64,000 nt of DNA from CAILZL01 sp050181835 (GTDB lineage: Bacteria; Pseudomonadota; Gammaproteobacteria; Steroidobacterales; Steroidobacteraceae), in the NCBI GenBank assembly GCA_050181835.1, contig JBFXCU010000001.1, positions 248,001 through 312,000 of the forward strand. Direction: 5' to 3'. Position 1 is the stretch's first letter; each line of letters opens with the position of its first letter. Of the stretch, positions 1-9,161 are shown piece by piece. The translations under genes and the position numbers were made by a program. Below the pieces are notes generated by a model, which was not told the DNA's origin, searched no databases, and saw nothing but the letters and a program-made list of their open reading frames with translations.

Positions 1-845
1 CTGGCATGACTCCCTTTGATGCGATTTGTCACAGCTTTTCCACAGTTTCAACTGGTGGCTTCTCGACCCACGATGCCAATCTTGGCTACTTCAATAATCC
101 CGCAGTAGAAGTCATCGCCATCGTGTTCATGATTCTCGGTGGCATCAACTTTTCCTTGCATTTCCTCGCGTGGCGGCATCTCAGCTTTAAAGACTACCTG
201 CGCGATGCCGAACTACGGGTTTTTATCAGCCTGATGCTAATTTTCTCCATCATCCTTTCCCTTGGCCTGATTACACACCATGTATTCGCCAACGAAGGCT
301 TTGCTATTCGCAGCGCGGTGCTACACGTCGTATCGTTGATGACCAGTACCGGCTTTGTTGCCACCAACTTCACGCTGTGGCCGGGTGCGTTGCCGGTGAT
401 GCTAATACTGATCACTTTTGCGGGTGGCTGCGCAGGATCTACTGCGGGCGGCATGAAAGTTATTCGCTGGATGTTAATGTGGAAACAGGGTGCTCGCGAG
501 ATCAACCGTCTTGTACATCCCAGTGCCGTGTTTCCGGTCAAAATCGGTGGCCGACCCGTACCGTGGCGAATTATTGATGCGGTATGGGGTTTCTTCGCCG
601 TATATGTAGGCTGCTTTGCGGTATTGATGGTGGGGCTCATTGCCACCGGAACGGATCAGGTCACTGCATTCTCGGCGATCGCCACCAGCATCAACAATGC
701 CGGCCCTGGCCTGGGCGATGTCGCCATGGACTTCACCACACTCAGTATCACCGGTAAATGGCTGAGCATTCTGGCCATGTTACTGGGACGACTGGAGGTA
801 TACCCCATGCTCATTCTCATCACCCCTGCATTCTGGAAACAATGA
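1..845 (+). CDS. trkH: TrkH potassium uptake protein, copy 1 (5' end outside window)
   Basis: C-terminal ~280 residues of a TrkH/KtrB-type K+ channel subunit of the inner membrane, which works with cytoplasmic TrkA. The reading frame is open to the left edge, so the first ~200 residues lie outside the window; this is an edge effect, not a truncation. Three of the four pore loops are visible: STGGFSTHD, TSTGF and INNAGPGLG, each with its filter glycine, plus the family segments AGGCAGSTAGG and the C-terminal MLLGRLEVYPMLILITP. It aligns without large gaps to the complete TrkH gene immediately downstream, with clearly more than half of residues identical by eye, so the two are a tandem duplicate pair. 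About 110 bp separate this stop from the next start. Confidence 0.93.
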   Translation, partial: GMTPFDAICHSFSTVSTGGFSTHDANLGYFNNPAVEVIAIVFMILGGINFSLHFLAWRHLSFKDYLRDAELRVFISLMLIFSIILSLGLITHHVFANEGFAIRSAVLHVVSLMTSTGFVATNFTLWPGALPVMLILITFAGGCAGSTAGGMKVIRWMLMWKQGAREINRLVHPSAVFPVKIGGRPVPWRIIDAVWGFFAVYVGCFAVLMVGLIATGTDQVTAFSAIATSINNAGPGLGDVAMDFTTLSITGKWLSILAMLLGRLEVYPMLILITPAFWKQ

Positions 846-954
846 AACCACGCATGCCACATATTGTGCTGCGTAGATGGCAGCAGTCAGTTCAGCGCAA
901 CCAGCTCCGAGGTGATGATGAGTCACTCCTTCATGATGAAGGGTGTTTGCTGCT

Positions 955-2406
955 ATGAACTTGTTGGTTGTACAGCGCATTCTCGGCATCTTATTGATAC
1001 TGTTTAGCGTCACCATGTTGCCACCTGCGGGAGTTTCGCTGTTTTATCAGGACGATAATCTTGCGCCATTTCTGGATGCATTTTTCGGCTTGCTGGCAAC
1101 GGGGTTACTGATCTGGTGGCCAGTGCGACATGAGAAGCGGGAACTACGGCTGCGCGATGGGTTTCTAGTGGTGGCGATGTTCTGGGTGGTGCTAAGTCTC
1201 GCGGGCGCAGTGCCACTGGTGCTATCAGACAACCCAAACATTCCACTAACGTTCGCGGTGTTTGAAGCGGTATCCGGCTTCACCACTACCGGCGCTACCG
1301 TACTGGTGGGGCTGGACGATATGCCCAAGTCATTACTGTATTACCGCTTTCAGATTCAATGGTTGGGTGGTATCGGCATTGTCGTCTTGGCTGTCGCGTT
1401 GCTACCCATGTTGGGTATCGGCGGTATGCAATTGCTCAAAGCAGAAACACCCGGACAGGTAAAAGACTCCAAACTCACGCCGCGTATCAAAGAAACCGCC
1501 AAAGCCCTGTGGGTGATCTATGTACTGCTGACGATTGCCTGCGCTACCGCTTATTGGATTGCCGGTATGACGCCTTTTGATGCCATTGGCCACAGCTTTA
1601 CCACGATCTCAACCGCTGGCTTTTCCAGTCACGATGCCAGTCTCGGCTACTTCGACAGCCCCGCAATTGAAACCGTCGCCATTATCTTCATGTTTATTGG
1701 TGGGATTAACTTCACACTACATTTCGTTGCCTGGCGAAAGCTAAGCATGCGTGACTATTGGCGTGATTCCGAATTGCGCGCTTATACCGGCCTACTGCTC
1801 ATCAGTGTCACCATTTGTGCTCTGGTGTTAGTCATCAGTGGCACCTTTGATAGCGGCACTGTTGCCGTGCGCAGCGCTTTGTTTCATGTGCTGGCATTAA
1901 TGACCGGCACTGGCTTCACTGCCCATGATTTCTCGGTATGGCCCGGTGCATTACCAGTCATGCTGATTCTGATTACGTTTGCTGGTGGCTGTGCCGGCTC
2001 TACTACCGGTGGATTGAAAGCATTTCGCTGGATATTACTGTGGAATCAAGGTAACCGAGAGATCAACCGATTAATTCATCCCAATGGAATGTTTCCCGTC
2101 AAGATTGGTGGGCGACCGGTACCGTGGCGAATTATTGATGCGGTTTGGGGGTTTTTCGCTATTTACGTGGTGTGCTTTGCTTTACTGATGGTGCTATTGA
2201 TGGCAACCGGGGTTGATCAGGTCACTGCCTTCTCGGCGATCGCTTCATGCATGAATAACATTGGTCCCGGGCTAGGCGAAGTAACGGTCAACTTCGTTAG
2301 CATCAGCACCAGCGGCAAATGGCTGTGCATGCTGGCCATGTTACTGGGACGGCTGGAAATCTATCCGCTGCTAATCCTGATTACTCCGGTATTCTGGAGA
2401 CGCTAA
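955..2406 (+). CDS. trkH: TrkH potassium uptake protein, copy 2 (complete)
   Basis: Complete TrkH, 483 residues from ATG 955, the usual size. The pore-forming membrane subunit for K+ uptake. Four channel repeats are present: TTTGATV near residue 113, STAGFSSHD, TGTGF and MNNIGPGLGE, all with the filter glycine; the hinge segment GGCAGSTTGG and the family C-terminus MLLGRLEIYPLLILITP follow. A GTG at 943 is in frame, but ATG 955 gives the family N-terminus (MNLLVVQRILGILLILFS) and has a GAAGGG ribosome site about 12 bases upstream. In pore loop 2 it has AGF where copy 1 has GGF. No trkA is seen here. Confidence 0.95.
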   Translation: MNLLVVQRILGILLILFSVTMLPPAGVSLFYQDDNLAPFLDAFFGLLATGLLIWWPVRHEKRELRLRDGFLVVAMFWVVLSLAGAVPLVLSDNPNIPLTFAVFEAVSGFTTTGATVLVGLDDMPKSLLYYRFQIQWLGGIGIVVLAVALLPMLGIGGMQLLKAETPGQVKDSKLTPRIKETAKALWVIYVLLTIACATAYWIAGMTPFDAIGHSFTTISTAGFSSHDASLGYFDSPAIETVAIIFMFIGGINFTLHFVAWRKLSMRDYWRDSELRAYTGLLLISVTICALVLVISGTFDSGTVAVRSALFHVLALMTGTGFTAHDFSVWPGALPVMLILITFAGGCAGSTTGGLKAFRWILLWNQGNREINRLIHPNGMFPVKIGGRPVPWRIIDAVWGFFAIYVVCFALLMVLLMATGVDQVTAFSAIASCMNNIGPGLGEVTVNFVSISTSGKWLCMLAMLLGRLEIYPLLILITPVFWRR

Positions 2407-2648
2407 CGAACCGAGGTTGATGTATTTGAATAGCGGTGCTTATGCTTGGCGTTCGACAACTACGGCATCTATAGTCACACTTTGCATGTCATTACCTCCA
2501 GTTAAGTAACCGTCCTCGACAAGAATCATGCATACCGACATTCACTACGGAACAATAGCTAACGCTTTTTTGCTGGAATCAAACGGCACAACCTCAATCG
2601 ACTCATCTGCATAGCACAGATGACAGGTATAGCTCAATCGAAGCGACT

Positions 2649-3266
2649 TCACGCTGCGCGCAACATGCCTTGCTTGATGATGAAGTCGATAACCACATCC
2701 AGTCCTTGACTGGTTTTTAGATTAGTAAATACGAAAGGTCGTTCACCACGCATTTTCTTGGCATCAAGATCCATCACTTCCAGCGAGGCGCCTACATACG
2801 GTGCCAAATCTATCTTGTTGATAATTAGCAAATCGGAACGGATGATACCGGGGCCACCCTTGCGCGGTATCTTTTCACCAGCGGCAACGTCAATCACATA
2901 TAAGGTGAGGTCAGATAACTCCGGACTGAATGTCGCAGCCAGATTATCACCACCGCTTTCGACAATGATCATTTCCAGATCGGGGAAATTAGCCATCAAG
3001 TCATCAATAGCCGATAAATTCATCGACGCATCTTCACGAATGGCTGTATGTGGACAGCCCCCAGTTTCTACCCCGCGTATACGGTCGGGAGTGAGCGCCT
3101 GACTACGAATGAGAAACTCAGCATCTTCGCGAGTGTATATATCATTGGTAACTACCGCTATGCGATAGCGATCACGTAGCCGCTTGCACAGCGCATCTAC
3201 CAGTGCCGTTTTGCCGGAACCCACTGGCCCGCCCACACCTACTCTTAATACTTCACTACTCGACAT
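2649..3266 (-). CDS. ureG: Urease accessory GTPase UreG
   Basis: UreG, 205 residues, a SIMIBI-class GTPase that drives nickel insertion into urease with UreD, UreF and UreE in the cytoplasm. Visible are the P-loop GGPVGSGKTAL at the N-terminus, the metal-site motif GGCPHTAIRED, ESGGDNL and the base-recognition NKID. A TTG at 3293 would add nine residues, but ATG 3266 has GGAG about 9 bases upstream and yields the normal family N-terminus. It is the last gene of the long urt-ure unit and lies downstream of hupE. Next to it, toward position 2400, is the convergent end of trkH. Confidence 0.97.
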   Translation of the reverse strand: MSSSEVLRVGVGGPVGSGKTALVDALCKRLRDRYRIAVVTNDIYTREDAEFLIRSQALTPDRIRGVETGGCPHTAIREDASMNLSAIDDLMANFPDLEMIIVESGGDNLAATFSPELSDLTLYVIDVAAGEKIPRKGGPGIIRSDLLIINKIDLAPYVGASLEVMDLDAKKMRGERPFVFTNLKTSQGLDVVIDFIIKQGMLRAA

Positions 3267-3310
3267 GAATCTTGCTCCGCTGCCAGGTTTCAATCAAACA
3301 AATGAATATC

Positions 3311-3886
3311 TCAACTCACCAACATCAGGCAACCACCAGCAGTTAACGCCGCACCTATCCAGCGCAGCGAGGTTGACCGCTGATGACGTATTAATGACGA
3401 GGCCAGCACAAATCCACCAGCAAGCAACGCTGTGCTGCTGAGCGTGAAACCACTTATATATAGGAAAGGATTAGCCTGCGATGGTAATTCTGCGCCATGG
3501 GCGAAACCATGCAACAAGGCAAAGCAACCTGTGATAGCCACGCAGAATAGTGCAGGCAGCCGTACCGTAGTGGCAACCAACATACCCAATACAACCACTG
3601 AGGCCGCTATACCTTGCTCAACCGCACCTAGCAATGGCCCTGTCATACTCACGTTGTAACCAACTAAAAGTAGCGTCATAAAACTCATCGGCACCTGCCA
3701 ACGCAAACAACCCTTCATGCGTGCGGCCCAAGCGCCGACAGCAAACATAGCCAGCAGATGATCAACACCAAACAATGGATGGACGATACCAGCTATTAAT
3801 CCTGCACTCGAGTCATGCCCCGGATGCGCGCCTGCCAATGCAGGTAGCGCCAGTGTTAAAATAGCGATCAGCCAGCGAGCTTTCAT
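3311..3886 (-). CDS. hupE: HupE/UreJ-type nickel permease
   Basis: Integral membrane protein of 191 residues in the HupE/UreJ family, which brings Ni2+ (sometimes Co2+) into the cell. The N-terminus is a signal-like segment ending LPALAGAHPGHD, followed by the family signature HPLFGVDHLLAMFAVGAWA and further hydrophobic segments. AGGAG sits just upstream of ATG 3886. Its place between ureF and ureG says it supplies nickel for urease rather than hydrogenase; no hydrogenase genes are in the window. Whether it acts as a high-affinity transporter is family knowledge, not visible here. Confidence 0.9.
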   Translation of the reverse strand: MKARWLIAILTLALPALAGAHPGHDSSAGLIAGIVHPLFGVDHLLAMFAVGAWAARMKGCLRWQVPMSFMTLLLVGYNVSMTGPLLGAVEQGIAASVVVLGMLVATTVRLPALFCVAITGCFALLHGFAHGAELPSQANPFLYISGFTLSSTALLAGGFVLASSLIRHQRSTSLRWIGAALTAGGCLMLVS

Positions 3887-3895
3887 AGCGGACTC

Positions 3896-4582
3896 CTAAG
3901 AACGAAATAAACGGGTGTATTGTGTTTCGTGCCAAGCACAGGCCATGCCTTGCAATGGCGCGGCCACACAAATATTCTCATCAGAAATGGTTAATGTAAT
4001 ACTAACCAGCGCAGGAATTTTCATCAGTAATTCATTTAGCATGCGCTGACCAGCAGACTGTCCCACTGGTAACAACTTGAGCGTAGCCAATACTTGATTC
4101 TCACACCAAGCCCATAAATAAGCTGTAGCGATTTGAGTTCGATCAAGCTGCCAGTGACTGGCCGCCAATGCCAGCATGCAGGCGTAACTTGCATCTATAT
4201 CCTTGGTCCATTCAGCAGCGGCGCCAATTTGTAGTGACACCAGCACTTTGGCTAACGAGCGGCCTAGATGCCGCTCTTCAGCACGCAGCTCTTCGGTTTC
4301 TCGTGCTGCCAGCAAGTAGCCACTCCAATTGCGCGCTGTTACTGCATCGTTAGCCAGCCATGCGTCATGCATGCGCAGCAATAGAGGCAGATCTAATGTT
4401 GTTATTGAATTTTCAGCAACGCCTGCTATCCACTCAAGACTACTTGTTTCATCGTGTATCCAGCCGCAATGTGCTGCGTACTCTAATCCTTGCGAAAAAT
4501 TATAGGCACCAATGGGTAACGCCGGACTCACCAATTGGTACAGCCTTAACATCGCCCGTGAGTTGCTGTGGTTGTCAAGCAT
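3896..4582 (-). CDS. ureF: Urease accessory protein UreF
   Basis: UreF, 228 residues, an all-helical chaperone that binds UreD on apo-urease and gates UreG GTPase activity. The N-terminal family motif LYQLVSPALPIGAYNFSQGLE is clear (about residues 14-34), as is the conserved C-terminal segment around QRMLNELLMKIP. The start ATG overlaps the end of ureE by eight bases (4575-4582), which implies translational coupling; no separate strong ribosome site is seen. hupE begins 9 bases after its stop. Confidence 0.96.
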   Translation of the reverse strand: MLDNHSNSRAMLRLYQLVSPALPIGAYNFSQGLEYAAHCGWIHDETSSLEWIAGVAENSITTLDLPLLLRMHDAWLANDAVTARNWSGYLLAARETEELRAEERHLGRSLAKVLVSLQIGAAAEWTKDIDASYACMLALAASHWQLDRTQIATAYLWAWCENQVLATLKLLPVGQSAGQRMLNELLMKIPALVSITLTISDENICVAAPLQGMACAWHETQYTRLFRS

Positions 4583-5060
4583 GCGGATGCTGCGGACTCA
4601 GTACAAAAGAATGTCCATGCGCGTTATCTGCACCTGCATGCGAGTACGCTCCCACTTCAGGCTCAAATGGCAACTCATCGGTGCTTACTGTAAAGCCTAA
4701 ACCGCGCACCATGTCATCCAGCACATGGTCATGCAGGTAGCGTAGCCAACCACTACCAACTTGCACAGCGATGTGCCTATTGCCCAAATGATAAGCGGCA
4801 CGAGCCAACTGCCATGGGTCTGTCGCGGTGACGACTGAGACCGTTTCCGCAGCAGCTACGACGCTGATCACTCGACCATCGCTGGCAAGCAAGCAAGCAC
4901 CGCCTCGCAATACTGTGCCTCGTTCCAGTATCAAACCGACTTCTTCGCCAGTATCCAGCTTGGTCAGTAAGCGACTTTTTTGTCGTGATTCAAACGGCAG
5001 CACCAAACGTGCTTGTGCTGGCTGTGGTTCGGTCAGTCGTTGTGTGAGAGTAAGGGCCAT
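4575..5060 (-). CDS. ureE: Urease nickel metallochaperone UreE
   Basis: UreE, 161 residues, a dimeric nickel carrier that hands Ni2+ to the UreG/UreF/UreD complex. The N-terminal peptide-binding-like domain runs to about residue 70, including ESRQKSRLLTKLDTGEEVG and LERGTVLRGG. The C-terminal metal domain contains YHLGNRHIAVQV and LHDHVLDDM. The tail holds several histidines (SHAGADNAHGHS, PQHPHA), a modest version of the His-rich tail of some relatives. It is separated from ureC by about 50 bp and overlaps ureF. Confidence 0.96.
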   Translation of the reverse strand: MALTLTQRLTEPQPAQARLVLPFESRQKSRLLTKLDTGEEVGLILERGTVLRGGACLLASDGRVISVVAAAETVSVVTATDPWQLARAAYHLGNRHIAVQVGSGWLRYLHDHVLDDMVRGLGFTVSTDELPFEPEVGAYSHAGADNAHGHSFVLSPQHPHA

Positions 5061-5109
5061 GCAATTGCGCTCGTCTTAAATTATTAACTCGAAAAATCAG
5101 CGTCCCGTC

Positions 5110-6813
5110 TCAAAACAAAAAATATCGCTGCGCTAATGGCAATACCTGAGCAGGTTCACATGTCAGTAACTGACCATCGGCACGCACTTCATAAGTTTGC
5201 GAATCGACTTCGATATGTGGCTGATAGTCATTCAACAGCAAATCTTTTTTGCCGATGGTGCGGGTATTCTTTGCTGCAACCAGTCGTTTTTTCAGTTGCA
5301 GCTTATCGGCCATGCCGTTATCCAGCCCTGCCTGCGAAACAAAACTCACCGAAGTAGCATGCCGGGCGCCGCCGAGCGACCCGAACATGGGTCGAAAATG
5401 TACTGGCTGCGGCGTAGGAATCGACGCATTGGCATCGCCCATCGGTGCAGCAGCAATCATTCCACCTTTGATAATCAATGCTGGTTTAGCGCCGAAAAAT
5501 GCCGGCCGCCATAAAACAATATCAGCCAGCTTGCCTAATTCGACAGAACCCACTTCGTGCGCGATACCATGCGTGATGGCAGGATTAATGCTGTACTTGG
5601 CCACATAGCGACGCACCCGAAAATTATCATTGCGACTAGAGTCCTGCGGCAAAGCGCCCCGCTGAATTTTCATCTTGTGTGCAGTTTGCCAGCTTCGAAT
5701 AATGACTTCACCGACCCGACCCATGGCTTGTGAGTCAGAAGAAATCATTGAGAACGCCCCAAGGTCATGCAGAATGTCTTCGGCAGCAATGGTCTCACGA
5801 CGAATACGCGACTCCGCAAAGGCCACGTCTTCGGCAATACCGGGATCAAGATGGTGGCAGACCATCAGCATGTCCAAGTGTTCATCGATGGTGTTGATGG
5901 TGTATGGACGTGTTGGATTAGTCGAAGATGGCAATACATTCGCTTCACCACAGGCTTTGATGATATCGGGAGCATGACCACCACCTGCGCCTTCAGTGTG
6001 GTAGGTATGAATGGCGCGGCCTTTGAAGGCAGCCAACGTATCTTCAACAAAGCCAGACTCATTCAACGTGTCGGTGTGGATGGCCACTTGCACATCATAT
6101 TGCTCAGCTACACTTAAACAACAATCAATTGCCGCTGGCGTGGTGCCCCAGTCTTCATGCAGCTTCAAACCCATCACACCGGCTTCAACTTGCTCTTGTA
6201 ATGCCTCAGGCAGACTGGCGTTACCCTTGCCTAACAAGCCAAAATTCATAGGCAGATCTTCCAACGCCTGATACATACGTTCGATGTACCACGGGCCGGG
6301 CGTGCAGGTAGTGGCATTGGTGCCGGTGGCAGGTCCGGTACCACCACCGATCATGGTAGTGACACCCGACATCAGCGCTTCTTCCACTTGCTGCGGACAG
6401 ATAAAATGAATATGTGCATCAATACCCCCAGGGGTCGCAATCAAGCCTTCTGCTGCAATCACTTCTGTCCCTGGGCCAATCACAATAGTTACACCCGGCT
6501 GCACATCGGGATTACCAGCCTTGCCTATACCAACTATCCGCCCCTGTTTTAATCCAATATCCGCTTTAACAATGCCCCAGTGATCAATGATCAGGGCATT
6601 GGTAATTACCGTATCCACGGTATGCGCCGAGGTACGCTGACTCTGGCCCATGCCATCACGAATTACTTTACCGCCACCGAACTTCACCTCTTCACCATAA
6701 ATGGTGAAATCACGCTCCACTTCGACGATCAGCTCAGTATCACCCAAGCGCACCCGATCACCGGTAGTGGGGCCAAACATTTCAGCATAGGCATGGCGAT
6801 CGATAGTTTTCAT
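5110..6813 (-). CDS. ureC: Urease alpha (catalytic) subunit UreC
   Basis: UreC, 567 residues, the amidohydrolase subunit that hydrolyses urea to ammonia and carbamate using a di-nickel site. Every catalytic residue falls at the Klebsiella numbering: His134 and His136 (AHIHF), carbamylated Lys217 (MGLKLHEDWG), His246, His272 (YHTEGAGGGHAPD), flap Cys319 and His320 (MVCHHLD) and Asp360 (ISSDSQAMGR). Length is exactly normal, so the enzyme should be active. It lies downstream of ureB with a ~34 bp gap and upstream of the accessory genes. Confidence 0.99.
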   Translation of the reverse strand: MKTIDRHAYAEMFGPTTGDRVRLGDTELIVEVERDFTIYGEEVKFGGGKVIRDGMGQSQRTSAHTVDTVITNALIIDHWGIVKADIGLKQGRIVGIGKAGNPDVQPGVTIVIGPGTEVIAAEGLIATPGGIDAHIHFICPQQVEEALMSGVTTMIGGGTGPATGTNATTCTPGPWYIERMYQALEDLPMNFGLLGKGNASLPEALQEQVEAGVMGLKLHEDWGTTPAAIDCCLSVAEQYDVQVAIHTDTLNESGFVEDTLAAFKGRAIHTYHTEGAGGGHAPDIIKACGEANVLPSSTNPTRPYTINTIDEHLDMLMVCHHLDPGIAEDVAFAESRIRRETIAAEDILHDLGAFSMISSDSQAMGRVGEVIIRSWQTAHKMKIQRGALPQDSSRNDNFRVRRYVAKYSINPAITHGIAHEVGSVELGKLADIVLWRPAFFGAKPALIIKGGMIAAAPMGDANASIPTPQPVHFRPMFGSLGGARHATSVSFVSQAGLDNGMADKLQLKKRLVAAKNTRTIGKKDLLLNDYQPHIEVDSQTYEVRADGQLLTCEPAQVLPLAQRYFLF

Positions 6814-6847
6814 GAAAGTATACTCAACATGATACGCACGCCATTAG

Positions 6848-7153
6848 TCATAGTAGCCCCATCACTTTCTGTTGAAAGCCGTATACCTTGCGTTCACCAG
6901 CGTAGCTGACCAGCTCTACTTCGCGCGTTTGTCCTGGTTCAAAACGTACTGCGGTACCCGAAGCAATGTTTAAACGAAATCCGCGCGTGCTAGCACGATC
7001 AAATCGCAGCGCATTGTTGGTTTCAAAAAAATGGTAGTGCGACCCCACCTGTATGGGGCGGTCGCCAGTATTGGCCACTTCTACCCTTAGCGTAGTCCGC
7101 CCCGCATTGAGCTCAATCACGCCGGGTTCAACAATTAATTCACCAGGAATCAT
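6848..7153 (-). CDS. ureB: Urease beta subunit UreB
   Basis: UreB, 101 residues, a small structural subunit of the (alpha-beta-gamma)3 urease. The family start MIPGELIVEPGVIELNAGR and the core GSHYHFFETNNALRFDR are present. AGAGG sits about 8 bases before ATG 7153. Separate ureA, ureB and ureC genes, as here, are the usual proteobacterial arrangement, unlike the fused forms of Helicobacter or plants. Confidence 0.98.
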   Translation of the reverse strand: MIPGELIVEPGVIELNAGRTTLRVEVANTGDRPIQVGSHYHFFETNNALRFDRASTRGFRLNIASGTAVRFEPGQTREVELVSYAGERKVYGFQQKVMGLL

Positions 7154-7175
7154 TGACGCCTCTACTCACAGATTT

Positions 7176-7478
7176 TCATATGATGGGACGATGTACAGTG
7201 ACTAGCTTGGTTCCGTCCGGAAACGTGGCCTCTACTTGCACTTCTGCAATCAGCTCAGGAATGCCATCCATGACTTCATCACTACGCAATAATGTAGTGC
7301 CATAACTCATGAGATCGGCGACGGTACGACCATCGCGTGCGCCTTCCATGATGGCAGCTGAAATATAGGCTACTGCTTCTGGATAATTAGGCTTAACGCC
7401 ACGCGCTCTACGCCGCTCAGCCACCAACGCAGCGGTAAACAACAGCAGCTTGTCTTTTTCTCTGGGTGTCAATTCCAC
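7176..7478 (-). CDS. ureA: Urease gamma subunit UreA
   Basis: UreA, 100 residues, the standard length. The sequence begins MELTPREKDKLLLFTAALVA and includes PEAVAYISAAIMEGARDGR and VQVEATFPDGTKLVT, all family hallmarks. The start codon is GTG at 7478, supported by AGGGG about 7 bases upstream and by the exact match to the family N-terminus. It follows ureD by 18 bp and precedes ureB by 22 bp. Confidence 0.98.
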   Translation of the reverse strand: MELTPREKDKLLLFTAALVAERRRARGVKPNYPEAVAYISAAIMEGARDGRTVADLMSYGTTLLRSDEVMDGIPELIAEVQVEATFPDGTKLVTVHRPII

Positions 7479-7496
7479 TTTATGCCCCTATCAATC

Positions 7497-8339
7497 TTAC
7501 GTCGACCAGATGCGCGGCGTAACTGCCGCTTTGCCCAGCAGTCGTGGTCGCAAGCATTGCCATACTTGTAGCAAGGATTGCTTCAGCTGCGAACCATCAG
7601 CACACAAACAACGGCATAGCAACACACCATCAACCAATGTACAGCTTAGCTGACTGGCATCCAGAGGCAACTCACGTACTGCCTGTACATCTGTTGCAGT
7701 GGCCGGATATGCCAGCAGGTTACCCAGCGCACTCAATCCATTCAAACCCCATGCGGATTGCTGCATAGTTGCACCGCCATTGATACGCAAATGATCTAGT
7801 AGCAACGGCCTGCCATCGCACCACAACTCAAAACCCTGCGCCAGCTCACCGACATCAAACCACTCGTCACTGGCGCGACGCCCATAACAACTCAGCTCCC
7901 AACCTATAAAGCGCGACTGCGCATCCAGATCAATGCGTGTTGTGGTGCGCGCCTGCGCTTGGTTAAAAAAAATGGCTTCCTGCGGTAGCCATTCCAATAT
8001 TGCTGACCGTAATTGTAAATACTGCTGCAGTACAGCTTGTCGATTTGGCGCCGCACGATAAAACTTGGTTGCTGCTGGTGTGGTGATAACCGCATGCGTG
8101 CCCGTGTCGAGCGTCGTGCGAAGCTGCAAGTGATCGCCACCGGCAATACCGCCGGGTGGATGAATCAAATACACGTGGCAAGGCGAGCCTTCCGGATAAA
8201 AGGGTCGCTGTACCAGTAATGGACCGATATGTTTGCGGTGACTCAGTACTGTTTTCCCGGCGCCAACCGTAAAGCCCAGCTGCAATTCCGCATGCCAATT
8301 GACTGAATTGGAAGGAGCGGGTGCGAGCAGGGCGTTCAT
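7497..8339 (-). CDS. ureD: Urease accessory protein UreD
   Basis: UreD (UreH), 280 residues, the scaffold that binds apo-urease and carries the nickel path from UreG and UreF. Family segments include LIHPPGGIAGGDHLQL, TPAATKFYRA and EWLPQEAIFF. It is the first urease gene; 54 bp separate it from urtE, with no clear terminator or promoter between, so it is likely co-transcribed with the urea transporter. Confidence 0.96.
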   Translation of the reverse strand: MNALLAPAPSNSVNWHAELQLGFTVGAGKTVLSHRKHIGPLLVQRPFYPEGSPCHVYLIHPPGGIAGGDHLQLRTTLDTGTHAVITTPAATKFYRAAPNRQAVLQQYLQLRSAILEWLPQEAIFFNQAQARTTTRIDLDAQSRFIGWELSCYGRRASDEWFDVGELAQGFELWCDGRPLLLDHLRINGGATMQQSAWGLNGLSALGNLLAYPATATDVQAVRELPLDASQLSCTLVDGVLLCRCLCADGSQLKQSLLQVWQCLRPRLLGKAAVTPRIWST

Positions 8340-8393
8340 GCCTTAATGATAGAACATAAAGACGGGTAATGAGTTCATCTTTAATAAGCCGTC

Positions 8394-9089
8394 TCATACG
8401 GTTAGATGATGTTTGACCAACACGTCGCTAAGCTCATTGATTTTGCCACCAACAACCAGACGGCCCTTGTCGATGATGCGAAATTCAGTAGCGACCCGGC
8501 GTGCAAACGGCAGTTTTTGCTCCACTAACAGCACTGTTAAACCAGTTTCGCGATTGAGCTTCTGAATAACCTCGCCAATTTCATAGACGATATTGGGCTG
8601 AATACCTTCGGTAGGTTCATCGAGTATCAAAAACCGTGGCTCAATAATCAGTGCTCTACCAATCGCTAACTGTTGTTGCTGACCACCAGAAAGGTCGCCT
8701 CCGCGTCGTCCCAGCATCTGCTTGAGTACCGGGAACATCTCAAAGATATGCTCGGGTATGGTGCGGCGTTTATCCTTGCGAATTGGTAAGCCGATGCGTA
8801 GATTTTCTTCAACTGTTAATTGCGAAAAAATCTCGCGTCCCTGCGGCACATAGCCAATACCCAGTGGCGCGCGCTTTTCGGCGGCGAGACCACGCAACTC
8901 ACTATCTTCGTATTCCATCTGACCTGATTGAGCGTTGATTAAACCCATGATGCATTTAAGCAACGTGGTCTTGCCCATGCCATTACGACCCATCAAGCAA
9001 GTGATGGACCCAGTTGGCACCGTCATATCCACATCCCATAAAGTGTGGCTGCCACCATAGAATTGATTAAGAGATTTAACGGTTAGCAC
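8394..9089 (-). CDS. urtE: Urea ABC transporter ATPase UrtE
   Basis: UrtE, one of two cytoplasmic ATPases of the UrtABCDE high-affinity urea importer (branched-chain amino acid type). Walker A GRNGMGKTT, signature LSGGQQQQLA and Walker B FLILDEPTEG are intact. The frame extends up to a TTG at 9128, but GTG 9089 fits better: it has GGGAGAGGAC upstream and gives MLTVKSLNQFYGGSHTLWD, the normal family start, and 231 residues. About 72 bp lie between urtD and this start. Confidence 0.96.
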   Translation of the reverse strand: MLTVKSLNQFYGGSHTLWDVDMTVPTGSITCLMGRNGMGKTTLLKCIMGLINAQSGQMEYEDSELRGLAAEKRAPLGIGYVPQGREIFSQLTVEENLRIGLPIRKDKRRTIPEHIFEMFPVLKQMLGRRGGDLSGGQQQQLAIGRALIIEPRFLILDEPTEGIQPNIVYEIGEVIQKLNRETGLTVLLVEQKLPFARRVATEFRIIDKGRLVVGGKINELSDVLVKHHLTV

Positions 9090-9161
9090 GATACAGTCCT
9101 CTCCCTGCCCACTCCTGCAACCGGGCAAGGGTCAGTATTAGCAAAGAGTGAATTCAGTAAG

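Noticed and set aside
1..845. Apparent N-terminal truncation of the first TrkH
   Set aside because: The frame is open to the window edge, so the missing part is simply outside.
7963..8397. 144-residue frame overlapping ureD
   Set aside because: Out-of-frame shadow of ureD on the same strand; ureD is clearly the real gene.
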